In this document: in pieces, positions 55,995 through 64,000 of the stretch
Layout: each line of letters begins with the position of its first letter
Position numbering within the stretch: position 1 is the stretch's first letter
NCBI RefSeq assembly: GCF_021602585.1
Contig: NZ_BQIP01000005.1
Span: forward strand, 186,001 to 250,000
Direction: 5' to 3'
From: Pseudomonas faucium
Lineage (GTDB): Bacteria > Pseudomonadota > Gammaproteobacteria > Pseudomonadales > Pseudomonadaceae
Length of the DNA stretch: 64,000 nucleotides
Notes under the pieces: model-generated
What the model was told of the DNA's origin: nothing
Databases searched by the model: none
What the model saw: the letters and a program-made list of their open reading frames with translations, nothing else
Translations under genes and position numbers: made by a program

Positions 55995-56885
55995 ATGCTC
56001 GGACAACTGCACGACCCTGACCTGCACCTGTTGCGGCTGTTCGTCACTGTAGTCGAGGCCGGCGGCTTCAGCGCCGCGCAAGGCGTGTCGGGGCTGAGCC
56101 AGCCCACCATCAGCCAGCGCATGGCGCAGCTGGAGGCGCGCCTGGGCTATCGCCTGTGCAGCCGCGGCAAGCGTGGCTTCAGCCTGACGGAAAAGGGCCA
56201 ACTGCTGCTGGAGGCGGCGCGCGGCTTGCTGCTGGACATCGAGCGCTTTCGCCAGCAGGCCAATGGCGTCGCTGGGCGCTTGCTTGGCACAGTGCGGGTC
56301 GGCATGGCGGAAAACCAGGACGCGGCCGTCAACCTGCGGCTGGCGCGGGCCATTTCACGCTTTCGCGAACGGGATGAGGCCGTGCAGCTGGAGCTGATCA
56401 GTGCGCCACCTGCGGAGCTTGAGCGCTTGCTGCTGGAGCAGCGCCTGGACTGCGCCATCAGCTACTTTTCCGGCAACCAGGCGGCGTTCGACTACCAGCC
56501 GTTGTTCGAGGAGCGCCAACGCTTGTACTGCGGCAAGGGGCATGCGCTGTTCGGCGCGGCGCAGGTAACTCGTGAGCAGTTGCTGGAAGCTGACCAGGTG
56601 CGCCACCCCTACCGCTTTCTCAAGGGTGGCGAGCCGTTCCAGAGCCGGCGCAGCATGGCCGTGGCCGAGCAGATCGAGAGTGTGCTGATGTTCATTCTGT
56701 CGGGGCGGCATGTGGGGTACCTGCCGTGCCACTGTGCCCAGGCGTGGGAGGAACAGGGGTTGCTGTGGGCGCTGGATGCCGAGTTGGACTTCGTGGTGCC
56801 GTTTACCTTGGCCAGGCATCGGGGGCAGGTGCCGGGGGAGGCGCAGCGGGCGTTTGCGCAGGATTTGCTGGCGGTGTTTGGTTGA
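55995..56885 (+). CDS. LysR-type regulator
   Basis: A 296-residue LysR-family regulator. DLHLLRLFVTVVEAGGFSAAQGVSGLSQPTISQRMAQLEARLGYRLCSRGKRGFSLTEKG is the HTH domain. The effector domain ends with GRHVGYLPCHCAQAWEEQGLLW. It is divergent from the polyamine-binding/agmatinase unit with about 100 bases between starts, so it likely controls it. AGGAG lies seven bases before the ATG. Confidence 0.88.
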   Translation: MLGQLHDPDLHLLRLFVTVVEAGGFSAAQGVSGLSQPTISQRMAQLEARLGYRLCSRGKRGFSLTEKGQLLLEAARGLLLDIERFRQQANGVAGRLLGTVRVGMAENQDAAVNLRLARAISRFRERDEAVQLELISAPPAELERLLLEQRLDCAISYFSGNQAAFDYQPLFEERQRLYCGKGHALFGAAQVTREQLLEADQVRHPYRFLKGGEPFQSRRSMAVAEQIESVLMFILSGRHVGYLPCHCAQAWEEQGLLWALDAELDFVVPFTLARHRGQVPGEAQRAFAQDLLAVFG

Positions 56886-56904
56886 GCGGTGGTTTGACTG
56901 GGCC

Positions 56905-56997
56905 GGCCCTATCGCCGGCAAGCCGGCTCCCACAGGCCCGCCACACCTTTCAGTCTTGTGTTGTACCCGTGGGAGCCGGCTTGCCGGCGATAGGGCC
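56905..56997. repeat. REP inverted pair
   Basis: Perfect 29-base inverted arms at 56905-56933 and 56969-56997, core GCCGGCAAGCCGGC, between the convergent LysR and receptor genes. Confidence 0.9.
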
Positions 56998-57003
56998 AGC
57001 AGA

Positions 57004-59430
57004 TCAGTACGCCATGCTCCAGGTCAAGGTGTAGGTACGCCCCCGCCCTTGGTAGTCATAGAGGTACGCCGGGCCGTAGGTGGGCGAGTAGAACAGCGTC
57101 GCGCGCTGCCCCCAGACGGTGCTGTACTGCTTGTCCAGAAGGTTCTGGATGCCGGCGCTGAAGGTCCCGAAGCCGGTGTCCTGGCTGCCCAGCAGGTCGA
57201 AGGTGGTGTAGCCGTCGATCTCGTGGTCGGCATCATCCTTGAGGCTGAAGGCATGGTTGGCCTGCAGCCTGGCACTGCGCCCATCACCCTTCCAGCCAAC
57301 GAACGCGGTGGACTTGGACAGCGAGGCATAACGCGCATCGCGCTTGATCCAGCCACCGTCGGCATCCTCTTCCTCGGAGCGGGTCAGGTGCAGCGTGCCG
57401 CCCGCTTCCCAGCCGCTCTGGAAATGCCGGGTCAAGGCACCTTCGAAGCCGAAGTCGCGGCTCTTCTGGTCTTCGACGTTGATGGTCAGCGTCTGCGAAT
57501 CGACGTTGATGATCTTGTCCGACCAGATGTAGTACAGCGCTGCCTGGGCATCCCAGTCGAGGTCGGCGTAACGCCAGCCCAGCTCGACCTGGCGGCTCTT
57601 GATGCCGGCCAGCGGGTTGTCGGCCACGCTCAGGCCCGGCTTGCCGTAGTACTTGGCCGGGTCTGGCAGGTCGAAGCCCTCGCCGTAGTTGGTCCACACC
57701 TGGTGGCCGTTCTTGAAGTCGTAGATGGCACCGACGTTGTACAGGCTGACTTGGTAGTCGTTGCTGCCACCGGGCACGCCTTTGAAGTCGCTGACGTCCA
57801 CATCCATCTGCTGGCGCCGGGCGCCGCCGGAGAGGGTGAGGTTGTCGGTGGCATGCCAGTCCAGCTGGCCATACACCGAGACGCCGTCCACGCGGTAGCT
57901 GGGGTAGCGGGCGGCCTTGCTCTGTTTGTCCAGGTCCAGGCCACCGCTTTCGGATGAGGTCTGGGCATCGAAGGTGGTCTGGTCGGCATTGAAGCGCTCG
58001 CGGTCCAGGTCGACGCCGTAGGTGAGCTTCAGCGTGTCCCACTGCTTGGCGAACAGGCCCTTGAGGCTGGTGACTTCGAAGTTCTGCTGCGAGGCGGCGA
58101 AATACACCCCGCGCGAGCCGGTTGGCGTGGCGCGGTTGTAGTACGGGAACGGGTAGAAGTTGTCGTCTTCCTTGCGATAGGACGCCTGCAGATAGAAGTC
58201 CTGGCCCAGCACGTCGGTGTGGTGGTAGTTGGCGTTGAGCAGCAGGCGCCGGGTGCGCGGCTCAAGGTCCGACGAATAGCCGCTGCGCAGTTCGGCGTCT
58301 TCAAGGTCGGAGGGCGCGTTGTAGTTGAGGTTGGGGAAGTAGATGCCGGTGCTGCCGTGGTTGCCGGAGTCGTAGTACTGGGCCAGCAAGTCGAGGCTTT
58401 GTTCGTCGGTGAGCTTCAGGCCAATCGTGCCGAGTACGTCGATGGTGCGGTTGTACTGCAGGTCGGTCTGGGTGTTGTCGATGAAGATCTGCTCGCCCGC
58501 GCCGTCGTAGAAGGCTTCGTTCTGCTCGCCGGAGATGCCCAGGCGGGCATTGACCCGCTCGTTGCCGCCGCTGATGGACTGGGCAAAACGGGTGGCCAGG
58601 TCATCGCTGTTGTTGAAGCCGCTGCTGGCGCCCAGCTGGGTCTCGAAGCGTGCCGGGCCCGGCTCGCCCTTCTTGGTGACGATGTTGATGATGCCGCCGG
58701 TGGCGCCGCCGCCATAAATGGCGCTGGCGCCGGAGAGCACTTCGACGCGCTCGACGTTGAACGGCGAAATGCTGTCGAACTGGCGCGAAAGCCCGCGCGA
58801 GCTGTTCTGGCTGACCCCGTCGATCATCACCAGCACGTTGCGCCCGCGCATGTTCTGGCCGTAGTTGGTGCGCCCTTCCGGCGCCAGGTCCAGGCCCGGA
58901 ACCAGCTTGCCGATGGCTTCCTTGAGGCTCACCCCGCTGTCGATCTGCTCGCGCAGCTGCTGCTGGTCGACCACCCACACCGTGCCCGGGATTTCACTGA
59001 TGGCGGTGCTGGTGCGCGAGGCGACGCTTACTTCGATGGGCTTGAGGTTGACTGCCTGGGGAGCGGCTGCGGCCTTGCTCAGGGTGACGGTGCGGGCATC
59101 GCTGAACTGCCAGGCCATGTCACTGCCGGCGAGCAATTGCGCCAGCGCCTGCTCGACGCTGTAGCTGCCCTGCAGGGCCGGGCTGGTCAGGCCCTGGACA
59201 TCGGCGGTGGTGTACAGCAGGTGCAGCCCGGCCTGGTCGGCGAATGCGGTCAGCGCCTGGTCGAGGGATTGCGCGGGCAGGTCCAGCTGTACCTGGCGCG
59301 TTTCCATCGCGGCCTGCCCAGCTGGCGTGGCAGCCCACGCGTGCAGGGGGCCAGCGAAGACGGCCAGGGCGCTGCAGGACAGCAAGGCGTGATGGAAACG
59401 ACCGCCGCGACGGTACGAAGGCATGGGCAT
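57004..59430 (-). CDS. TonB-dependent siderophore receptor, IutA/ChtA-like, with STN domain
   Basis: An outer-membrane ferric-siderophore receptor of about 808 residues. After the signal peptide an STN signalling domain is present (LDLPAQSLDQALTAFADQAGLHLLYTTADVQGLTSPALQGSYSVEQALAQLLAGSDM). The plug (ISEIPGTVWVVDQQQLREQI, GRTNYGQNMRGRNVLVMIDGVSQNSSRG, GGGATGGIINIVTKKGEPG) and the end (TVWGQRATLFYSPTYGPAYLYDYQGRGRTY) are very close to IutA, the aerobactin receptor, and to ChtA. Hydroxamate-citrate siderophores are therefore the likely ligand. FecR and FecI genes follow upstream on the same strand, forming a signalling module. The start may be ATG 59430, ATG 59424 or GTG 59439. Confidence 0.88.
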   Translation of the reverse strand: MPMPSYRRGGRFHHALLSCSALAVFAGPLHAWAATPAGQAAMETRQVQLDLPAQSLDQALTAFADQAGLHLLYTTADVQGLTSPALQGSYSVEQALAQLLAGSDMAWQFSDARTVTLSKAAAAPQAVNLKPIEVSVASRTSTAISEIPGTVWVVDQQQLREQIDSGVSLKEAIGKLVPGLDLAPEGRTNYGQNMRGRNVLVMIDGVSQNSSRGLSRQFDSISPFNVERVEVLSGASAIYGGGATGGIINIVTKKGEPGPARFETQLGASSGFNNSDDLATRFAQSISGGNERVNARLGISGEQNEAFYDGAGEQIFIDNTQTDLQYNRTIDVLGTIGLKLTDEQSLDLLAQYYDSGNHGSTGIYFPNLNYNAPSDLEDAELRSGYSSDLEPRTRRLLLNANYHHTDVLGQDFYLQASYRKEDDNFYPFPYYNRATPTGSRGVYFAASQQNFEVTSLKGLFAKQWDTLKLTYGVDLDRERFNADQTTFDAQTSSESGGLDLDKQSKAARYPSYRVDGVSVYGQLDWHATDNLTLSGGARRQQMDVDVSDFKGVPGGSNDYQVSLYNVGAIYDFKNGHQVWTNYGEGFDLPDPAKYYGKPGLSVADNPLAGIKSRQVELGWRYADLDWDAQAALYYIWSDKIINVDSQTLTINVEDQKSRDFGFEGALTRHFQSGWEAGGTLHLTRSEEEDADGGWIKRDARYASLSKSTAFVGWKGDGRSARLQANHAFSLKDDADHEIDGYTTFDLLGSQDTGFGTFSAGIQNLLDKQYSTVWGQRATLFYSPTYGPAYLYDYQGRGRTYTLTWSMAY

Positions 59431-59460
59431 GAGAGGCACGAATGAGCTTCCAGACAAGTC

Positions 59461-59479
59461 GTAAATGAGAATGAGTTGC
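59461..59479. promoter_or_regulatory. Weak Fur-like motif before the receptor gene
   Basis: GTAAATGAGAATGAGTTGC matches the Fur consensus at about 12 of 19 positions. It lies 30 bases ahead of the receptor start and could also overlap its sigma-factor promoter. Confidence 0.3.
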
Positions 59480-59559
59480 TGATCAGTCCCACTACGACGA
59501 TCTGGCTTGTACGAACTTGCAGTGCCAAATGAAAAATATTTCGATTATTTTTTAATGCT

Positions 59560-60435
59560 TCAGTACACCACTGCCAGCCATGGCAGATAAGTGACCTTGA
59601 GGCCGTAGCGTTGCTCGAGGGTGTGCAGCAGTGCCTGGGGTTCGCCCAGGTCGAACACACCACTGACTTCGAGTGCCGCCAGCTTGCTGTCGGAGAGCAC
59701 GATGCGCCCGTGCTGGTAGCGCTCGAGTTCGGCCAGCACCTGCCCGAGCGGCTTGCCGTTGAAGATCAGCTTGCCGCGTTGCCAGGCGGTCTGCGCGCTG
59801 GCGTCGGGCGATACGGCCAGGTTTTGCGAGCCGGCCCGGGCATCGCCCTTGGCCAGCACCACGTGGCCGTCGCGGCGCACGCTGAAGGTCGCAGCATTGC
59901 CTTGCACGGGCTGCGCTGCGGTCTCGACCACAAAGGGCCGCGGATCCTCGGCGGTCTCGAACAGCGCCTCGCCGGCGCGCAACGTGACCCTGCGCTCGCT
60001 CGCGGTAAAGGCCACATTCAGGGCACTGGCGCTGTTGAGCACCACCCGCGAGCCGTCCGCCAAGGTGATGTGCTGCCGCTCGCCCATGGCGGTGTGATAG
60101 TCCGCCAGCCAGAGCGGCATCTGCTGCCAGCTGCCGTAGCCGGCCACCAGCAACACCAGGGACGCCGCGATGCCAGCCGCCCAGTGCCGCTTGGGCCGGC
60201 GCACGGGGGGCGCTTGGAAGGCTTGGGCCGTCGGCGTGTGGCCGAGGCTCTGCCACAGCGCCTCGGCTTCGCATGCCGCCTCGGCGTGCGCCGGGCTCAG
60301 CGCACGCCAGCGCAGGTAGCGCGCCTGGTCGGCCGCGCTGGCATTGCCCGAATGCAGCAGTACCTGCCAGTCGAGGGCATCGTCGGACAAATCGCTGATG
60401 GGCTGTGGCACAGGCATGCTCAAGGTGTCAGTCAT
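59560..60435 (-). CDS. FecR-type anti-sigma factor / sigma regulator
   Basis: A 291-residue inner-membrane protein. The cytoplasmic N-terminus has DDALDWQVLLHSGNASAADQARYLRWRALSPAHAEA (the DUF4880/FecR_N block). One membrane segment (AAGIAASLVLLVAGYGS, about 90-106) and a periplasmic FecR domain (ITLADGSRVVLNSASALNVAFTASERRVTLRAGEALFETAEDPRPFVV) follow. The end carries an STN-like segment. It passes the receptor signal to the FecI sigma factor, whose gene it overlaps by eight bases. Confidence 0.92.
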   Translation of the reverse strand: MTDTLSMPVPQPISDLSDDALDWQVLLHSGNASAADQARYLRWRALSPAHAEAACEAEALWQSLGHTPTAQAFQAPPVRRPKRHWAAGIAASLVLLVAGYGSWQQMPLWLADYHTAMGERQHITLADGSRVVLNSASALNVAFTASERRVTLRAGEALFETAEDPRPFVVETAAQPVQGNAATFSVRRDGHVVLAKGDARAGSQNLAVSPDASAQTAWQRGKLIFNGKPLGQVLAELERYQHGRIVLSDSKLAALEVSGVFDLGEPQALLHTLEQRYGLKVTYLPWLAVVY

Positions 60436-60946
60436 GGTTATGTTTGAGCCAGTCGCGGCAATGGCGCAGGGCCTGGCCGATGTATTTTGCCACCATGCTC
60501 TCGGAGACGCCCAGTCGTTGTGCGATCTGCGCCTGGGTCAGGCCCTCGACGCGATTGAGCAGCAGGGCCTGGCGAGCCTTCTCGGGCAGCAGCAGCAAGC
60601 CTTCATCAAGAATCTTCAGGCGTTCGCGGGCCAACAGCGCCGCCTCCGGCGCCGGGGCCGGGCAGGCTACCTCGGCGCCACCATCGCTGTCCTCGTGGCT
60701 GGCGGCCAGGCGCTGCTCACGGCGCAAGGCGTCGATCGCAAGGTTACCCGCCACGCGGAAGATGAAACTGCGCGCGTGCAACACCGGCACCGCCTGCTCA
60801 TCGATCTTCACCAGCTTGAGGTAGGTCTCCTGCGCCACGTCGGCAGCGCGCTGGCGATCGCTCATGCGCCGGGTCAGAAACTGCAGGAGGTCGTCGTAGT
60901 GCTCCTGGAAACTTGCCAGCAGACCAGACACGGGAGACGTCAGCAT
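60428..60946 (-). CDS. FecI-type ECF sigma factor
   Basis: A 172-residue sigma-70 family factor of the iron-starvation type. Region 2 includes RAADVAQETYLKLVKIDE and HARSFIFRVAGNLAIDALRRE; region 4 includes LLLLPEKARQALLLNRVEGLTQAQIAQRLGVSESMVAKYIGQALRHCRDWL. Start ATG 60946 (MLTSPVSG) gives the usual length; the longer frame upstream would cross the Fur-like site. It should direct transcription of the receptor gene after siderophore binding. Confidence 0.92.
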   Translation of the reverse strand: MLTSPVSGLLASFQEHYDDLLQFLTRRMSDRQRAADVAQETYLKLVKIDEQAVPVLHARSFIFRVAGNLAIDALRREQRLAASHEDSDGGAEVACPAPAPEAALLARERLKILDEGLLLLPEKARQALLLNRVEGLTQAQIAQRLGVSESMVAKYIGQALRHCRDWLKHNHD

Positions 60947-60983
60947 TGGGTGGAGGCACTGCCAGTAGGAGGAATTATCGGGC

Positions 60984-61002
60984 GTTAATGAGAAACAGTA
61001 TC
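60984..61002. promoter_or_regulatory. Fur box upstream of the fecI-type gene
   Basis: On the minus strand GATACTGTTTCTCATTAAC matches the 19-base Fur consensus at 14 positions. It lies 38 bases before the sigma gene start, where iron-bound Fur would block transcription. Confidence 0.65.
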
Positions 61003-61082
61003 TTTCATAATGCCCGACACTTTCAACGCTACCGTGCATTTGCCACACTGCAGGCCTGACTCTGCTGGCAAGGTTCGCGCCC

Positions 61083-61571
61083 ATGGCTCTGCGTTTGCGT
61101 CGTTACACCCGCCTTTTGCTGGTCTTGCTGATGGCGAGCGGGCTCAATGCCTGTGCGCTGTTCCAGGCCCGCGACCCGATCAACATCACCGTGATCGGCT
61201 TCGAACCGCTTGCGGGGCAGGAGCTGGAAATGCGCATGGCGGTGAAGATGCGCGTGCAAAACCCCAACGAACAGGCGATCGACTACAACGGCATCGCGCT
61301 GAACCTGGAAGTCAACGGCCAGCCCCTGGCCGCGGGCGTCAGCGACCAGCAGGGGCATATCGGCCGCTATGGGGAGCAAGTGGTCGTGGTGCCGATCAGC
61401 ATCACGGCGTTCTCGTTCCTGCGCCAGGCTTATGGCCTGGGGCAGCTCGATACGCTGCAGGGCATGCCCTACGTGCTGCGCGGCAAACTCGCCGGTGGCC
61501 TGTTCGGTACCGTGCGGTTTACCGAGCAGGGCAAGCTCGACCTGCCCAAGGGCGCAAGCCTTGGCTGGTGA
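61083..61571 (+). CDS. LEA14-like (WHy domain) lipoprotein
   Basis: A 162-residue lipoprotein with lipobox LNAC (Cys24). The rest is a LEA type 2 / water-stress-and-hypersensitive-response domain (INITVIGFEPLAGQELEMRMAVKMRVQNPNEQAIDYNGIALNLEVNGQPLAAG). The fold is an immunoglobulin-like sandwich; the bacterial role is unclear, perhaps stress protection at the envelope. It is divergent from the sigma factor gene. Confidence 0.87.
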   Translation: MALRLRRYTRLLLVLLMASGLNACALFQARDPINITVIGFEPLAGQELEMRMAVKMRVQNPNEQAIDYNGIALNLEVNGQPLAAGVSDQQGHIGRYGEQVVVVPISITAFSFLRQAYGLGQLDTLQGMPYVLRGKLAGGLFGTVRFTEQGKLDLPKGASLGW

Positions 61572-61576
61572 AGGTA

Positions 61577-61840
61577 TCAGCGGTTGCCGCTGGCGGCCGC
61601 CATCATCTTGTTGACCTCGCTGCGCACCATGCTGGCGTACTCGGGAGGCGACATGGCGTCCAGTTCGGCGCGCACCCATTCGGCCCATTTGCCTTTGCGC
61701 CGGGGTTTTTCAGCAATCAGCCGGGCAGCCTCACCTTTGGCCTTGCCCAGGTTGTTCTGCCACAGCTCGAACAGCCGAGCTTTCTCTGCCTCGATCTGCG
61801 CCCGTTCCTGGAAGCTCTTGTTGGCCAGATTGAAACTCAT
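61577..61840 (-). CDS. Conserved small charged protein, unknown function
   Basis: An 87-residue basic, helical protein (SFNLANKSFQERAQIEAEKARLFELWQNNLGKAKGEAARLIAEKPRRKGKWAEWVRAEL). No signal or membrane segment and no recognised domain. ATG 61840 is preferred; ATG 61855 is in frame. It is convergent with the lipoprotein gene, five bases away. Confidence 0.7.
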   Translation of the reverse strand: MSFNLANKSFQERAQIEAEKARLFELWQNNLGKAKGEAARLIAEKPRRKGKWAEWVRAELDAMSPPEYASMVRSEVNKMMAAASGNR

Positions 61841-61966
61841 GGAAATACCTGCCATTGAAAATGGCCGCTATCTTACACCTTGGCGGCGCATCATCGAAAA
61901 CCGTCGCAACTTTCCGCACGCGCCGGCATCCATTGCTTATCCACCCCCATCGACGAGGACGAGTTC

Positions 61967-62287
61967 ATGGCCCGTAAAACTGCCGCACTGACCGACAGCG
62001 ACCAGATCAAGGATCAGGTATTCAGCGAGCTGCAATCACTGATCGAAGAGTCGGAGAAGCTGCTGAACGACAGCGCCGCGCTAGTCGGCGAAGAAGCCGA
62101 TACCTTGCGCGCGCAAGTCAGCCTGAAACTGCGCCAGGCCCGGGAAGCCGCTGGCCAGGTGCGTGCCAAGGCGCAACCGGTGGTCGACGCCACCCAGGAC
62201 TACATCGGCGGCCATCCGTGGCAGACCGTGGCGATTTCCGCCGGCTTCGGCCTGGTCATCGGCCTGTTGCTGGGTCGCCGCCCTTGA
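61967..62287 (+). CDS. ElaB/YqjD/DUF883 family protein
   Basis: A 106-residue protein with a long helical, charged N-terminus (DQIKDQVFSELQSLIEESEKLLNDSAALVGEEADTLRAQVSLKLRQAREAAGQ) and a C-terminal membrane segment followed by the GRRP end typical of the family. ElaB and YqjD are tail-anchored inner-membrane proteins; YqjD ties ribosomes to the membrane in stationary phase. The role here is inferred from family only. Confidence 0.88.
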   Translation: MARKTAALTDSDQIKDQVFSELQSLIEESEKLLNDSAALVGEEADTLRAQVSLKLRQAREAAGQVRAKAQPVVDATQDYIGGHPWQTVAISAGFGLVIGLLLGRRP

Positions 62288-62293
62288 GCTGAA

Positions 62294-62911
62294 TCAGGCG
62301 GCTTGCGCCATTGGAATACCGCTGTGGAAGCGGAGCTCCTGGTCGGGCGACTGGATCAGCTCGGCTTCCGCTTCCCTCACCAGCTCGACGCGCCGGGCGA
62401 TGTCCGCCTCCTCTCCATAGTGATGGGCCAGCTTCAGGTAACCCTGGTAGTGGCGCGCCTCACTCTTCAACAAGCCGTGATAGAAGGTGCCCAGCTCTTC
62501 ATCCAGGTGCGGCACCAAGGCGGCGAAACGCTCGCAGCTACGGGCCTCGATGAAAGCGCCCACGACCAGGGTATCCACCAGCTTCACCGGCTCATGGGCG
62601 CGTACCAGGCGGCGCAGGCCCGAGGCGTAGCGCCCTGCCGACACTGGCCGCAGCGGCACGCCGCGGCGCTTCATCAGGCGTAGCACCTGCTCGTGGTGCA
62701 CCAGCTCTTCGCGCGCCAGGCGCGACATCATGTTGATCAGGTCCAGGTGAGTGTTGTACTTGGCGATCAAGCTCAAAGCAGTGCTCGCGGCCTTGAACTC
62801 ACAGTTCTTGTGGTCGATCAGCAACGTCTCCTGGTCGGCGAGCGCCGCTTCGATCCAGGCGTCTGGCGTTGGGCAACCGAGGAAGGCTTCGATTTCGGGG
62901 ATCAGGGACAT
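62294..62911 (-). CDS. miaE: tRNA-(ms2io6A)-hydroxylase MiaE
   Basis: A 205-residue diiron enzyme with ferritin-like helices. It hydroxylates the isopentenyl group of ms2i6A37 in tRNA using O2. Iron ligands are expected in DHKNCEFKAASTAL, LAREELVHHEQVLRLM, FIEARSCERFAALV and LKSEARHYQGYLKLAHHY. Length and block order match MiaE. It is convergent with the ElaB-type gene and divergent from the stress protein gene. Confidence 0.93.
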   Translation of the reverse strand: MSLIPEIEAFLGCPTPDAWIEAALADQETLLIDHKNCEFKAASTALSLIAKYNTHLDLINMMSRLAREELVHHEQVLRLMKRRGVPLRPVSAGRYASGLRRLVRAHEPVKLVDTLVVGAFIEARSCERFAALVPHLDEELGTFYHGLLKSEARHYQGYLKLAHHYGEEADIARRVELVREAEAELIQSPDQELRFHSGIPMAQAA

Positions 62912-62984
62912 AGAGGTGCAACCACACAGGACGGGCAGGACCGGCGATTATACCGGCGGCGCCAGGGATCTCCAGTGACTATGC

Positions 62985-62998
62985 TTGATGTACATCAA
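62985..62998. promoter_or_regulatory. Anr/FNR box upstream of the universal stress protein
   Basis: TTGATGTACATCAA is a perfect TTGAT-N4-ATCAA site. TATAGT at 63022-63027 predicts a start near 63034, 42.5 bases from the box centre, the class II activator distance. Confidence 0.85.
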
Positions 62999-63065
62999 AC
63001 GGCGGCGCAGCGGACGCCGACTATAGTCAGGCATTGGCCGCCACCTTTGAAGGGAGTTCACGCCC

Positions 63066-63929
63066 ATGCAAGCTGTCCGTAGCATCCTTGTCGTCCTCGA
63101 CCCCGAACATGCACACAGCCGTGCGCTCACCCGGGCCAAGCTGATTGCAGGGGTGACAGGTGCGCGCCTGCATCTGCTGATGTGCGACAAGAAGCATGAC
63201 CACAGTGCCTTGCTCAGCCTGTTATCCAGCCAATTGCACGATGATGGCTACGATAACGTCACCCACGAGCAGACCTGGCATGACACGTTGCATGAATCGA
63301 TCATCAAGGTGCAGGAGGCCGAAGGTTGCGAACTGGTGATCAAGGAGCATCGGCCAGACAACCCCCTGAAAAAGGCATTGCTCACGCCTAGCGATTGGAA
63401 ATTGCTGCGCTTCTGCCCTTGTGCGGTGTTGATGGTCAAGAGCGAGCGGCCGTGGACAGGCGGCGTGATCCTCGCCGCGGTGGATGTCGGCAACCAGGAT
63501 GACGACCATCGCAGGCTGCACGCGGACATCATCGATCATGGCTACGCGATTGCCGGCCTGGCCAAAGGGCATTTGCACGTCGTCAGCGCCCACCCCTCCC
63601 CCATGCTGTCGGCGTCGGACCCCGTGTACCAACTGAGCGAAACCATCGACAAGCGTTATCGGGAAGCGTGCAGTGCGTTCCAGGCGGAGTACGACATCAG
63701 TGAAGATCGCTTGCATGTCGAAGAGGGGCCGGCCGATGTGCTGATCCCACATTTCGAGAAGGCACTGGATGCGGTGGTCACGGTAATTGGCACCGTGGCG
63801 CGCACGGGCATCACCGGGGCCTTGATTGGCAATACGGCCGAGGTGGTATTGGATTCGCTGAAAGGCGATGTGCTGGTGCTCAAGAGCGAAGAAGCCACCG
63901 CGCACCTGGCAGAATTGGCCCGCGGTTAA
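63066..63929 (+). CDS. Tandem universal stress protein (UspA superfamily)
   Basis: A 287-residue protein with two Usp domains, about residues 1-130 and 140-285, as in UspE. The second has the ATP-type motif GTVARTGITGALIGNTAEVVLDSLKGDVLVLK (G-x2-G-x9-G-S/N pattern); the first lacks it. Such proteins support survival under oxygen limitation in Pseudomonas. The Anr box upstream supports induction at low oxygen. Confidence 0.9.
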   Translation: MQAVRSILVVLDPEHAHSRALTRAKLIAGVTGARLHLLMCDKKHDHSALLSLLSSQLHDDGYDNVTHEQTWHDTLHESIIKVQEAEGCELVIKEHRPDNPLKKALLTPSDWKLLRFCPCAVLMVKSERPWTGGVILAAVDVGNQDDDHRRLHADIIDHGYAIAGLAKGHLHVVSAHPSPMLSASDPVYQLSETIDKRYREACSAFQAEYDISEDRLHVEEGPADVLIPHFEKALDAVVTVIGTVARTGITGALIGNTAEVVLDSLKGDVLVLKSEEATAHLAELARG

Positions 63930-63952
63930 TATCTCCCGGAAGCCCGGAAAGA

Positions 63953-63988
63953 CAAAACCCCTACCTGCTCGCGCAGATAGGGGTTTTG
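63953..63988 (+). terminator. Rho-independent terminator after the stress protein gene
   Basis: Perfect 11-base stem CAAAACCCCTA / TAGGGGTTTTG around a 14-base loop, 24 bases after the stop, with A and T tracts forming the outer stem. Confidence 0.85.
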
Positions 63989-64000
63989 CGAAATGAATCT

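Noticed and set aside
59630-60274. Alternative minus-strand frame inside the FecR gene
   Set aside because: Same strand but shifted frame of a clear FecR protein; arginine/alanine-rich shadow.

Overview
The window comes from a high-GC gammaproteobacterium of the Pseudomonas putida group. The grounds are the P. putida-type repetitive extragenic palindromes (core GCCGGCAAGCCGGC), an intact thirteen-gene nuo operon with fused nuoCD, a stand-alone second EF-G, the isocitrate lyase gene just upstream of nuo, and perfect Anr-type boxes. It reads as chromosomal housekeeping DNA with accessory patches. No tRNA, rRNA, CRISPR array, integrase or transposase was seen.

1-5300: an alginate-like exopolysaccharide block, all on +, in the order algJ-like (cut by the window edge), algF-like, algX-like, algL-like (lyase), algG-like (beta-helix). 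The canonical Pseudomonas order is algG-X-L-I-J-F, so this looks like a reordered, divergent and probably second set. The AlgG-like protein has DVRD where the family has DPHD, and the AlgL-like leader is interrupted in frame by a REP pair. 5300-10636: GNAT acetyltransferase and DUF488 protein, a PiT phosphate transporter whose C-terminus runs into a REP half-site and antisense through a GST gene, a thioesterase and a GabP-type permease. 10890-21689: LysR regulator, GABA-type aminotransferase, two small conserved proteins, EF-G 2, a SulP transporter, an MgtA/B-type P-type ATPase and an orphan secretin-like protein.

22184-39741: aceA with a strong terminator, a YhhN-family membrane protein, then nuoA-N (complex I, NADH to ubiquinone with proton pumping) ending at a strong terminator. 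39740-41624: relic of a P2-like prophage (Ogr-type zinc finger, CI-type HTH, holin, gpL) with an HTH-only LuxR-type protein. 41853-50919: a TonB-dependent receptor, an AI-2E family permease, trhP/yegQ under a perfect Anr box, a copper module (copA, copB, DUF411, YqaA-like) preceded by a CopR-box-like site, and a secreted alpha/beta hydrolase. 50939-56885: ZapE-like ATPase, PQQ-type sugar dehydrogenase, a small secreted protein, and a polyamine unit (substrate-binding protein + agmatinase) divergent from a LysR gene.

57004-63988: an iron cell-surface-signalling module (IutA/ChtA-like receptor with STN domain, FecR, FecI, Fur-like box), an LEA14-type lipoprotein, small proteins, miaE and a tandem universal stress protein behind a perfect Anr box, closed by a terminator. 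Several units respond to oxygen or metals. Two Anr boxes sit at the class II distance from plausible -10 elements, and iron (Fur) and copper (CopR) motifs precede the matching uptake or resistance genes. REP elements lie at most convergent or terminal gene ends and in two places have altered a protein end.
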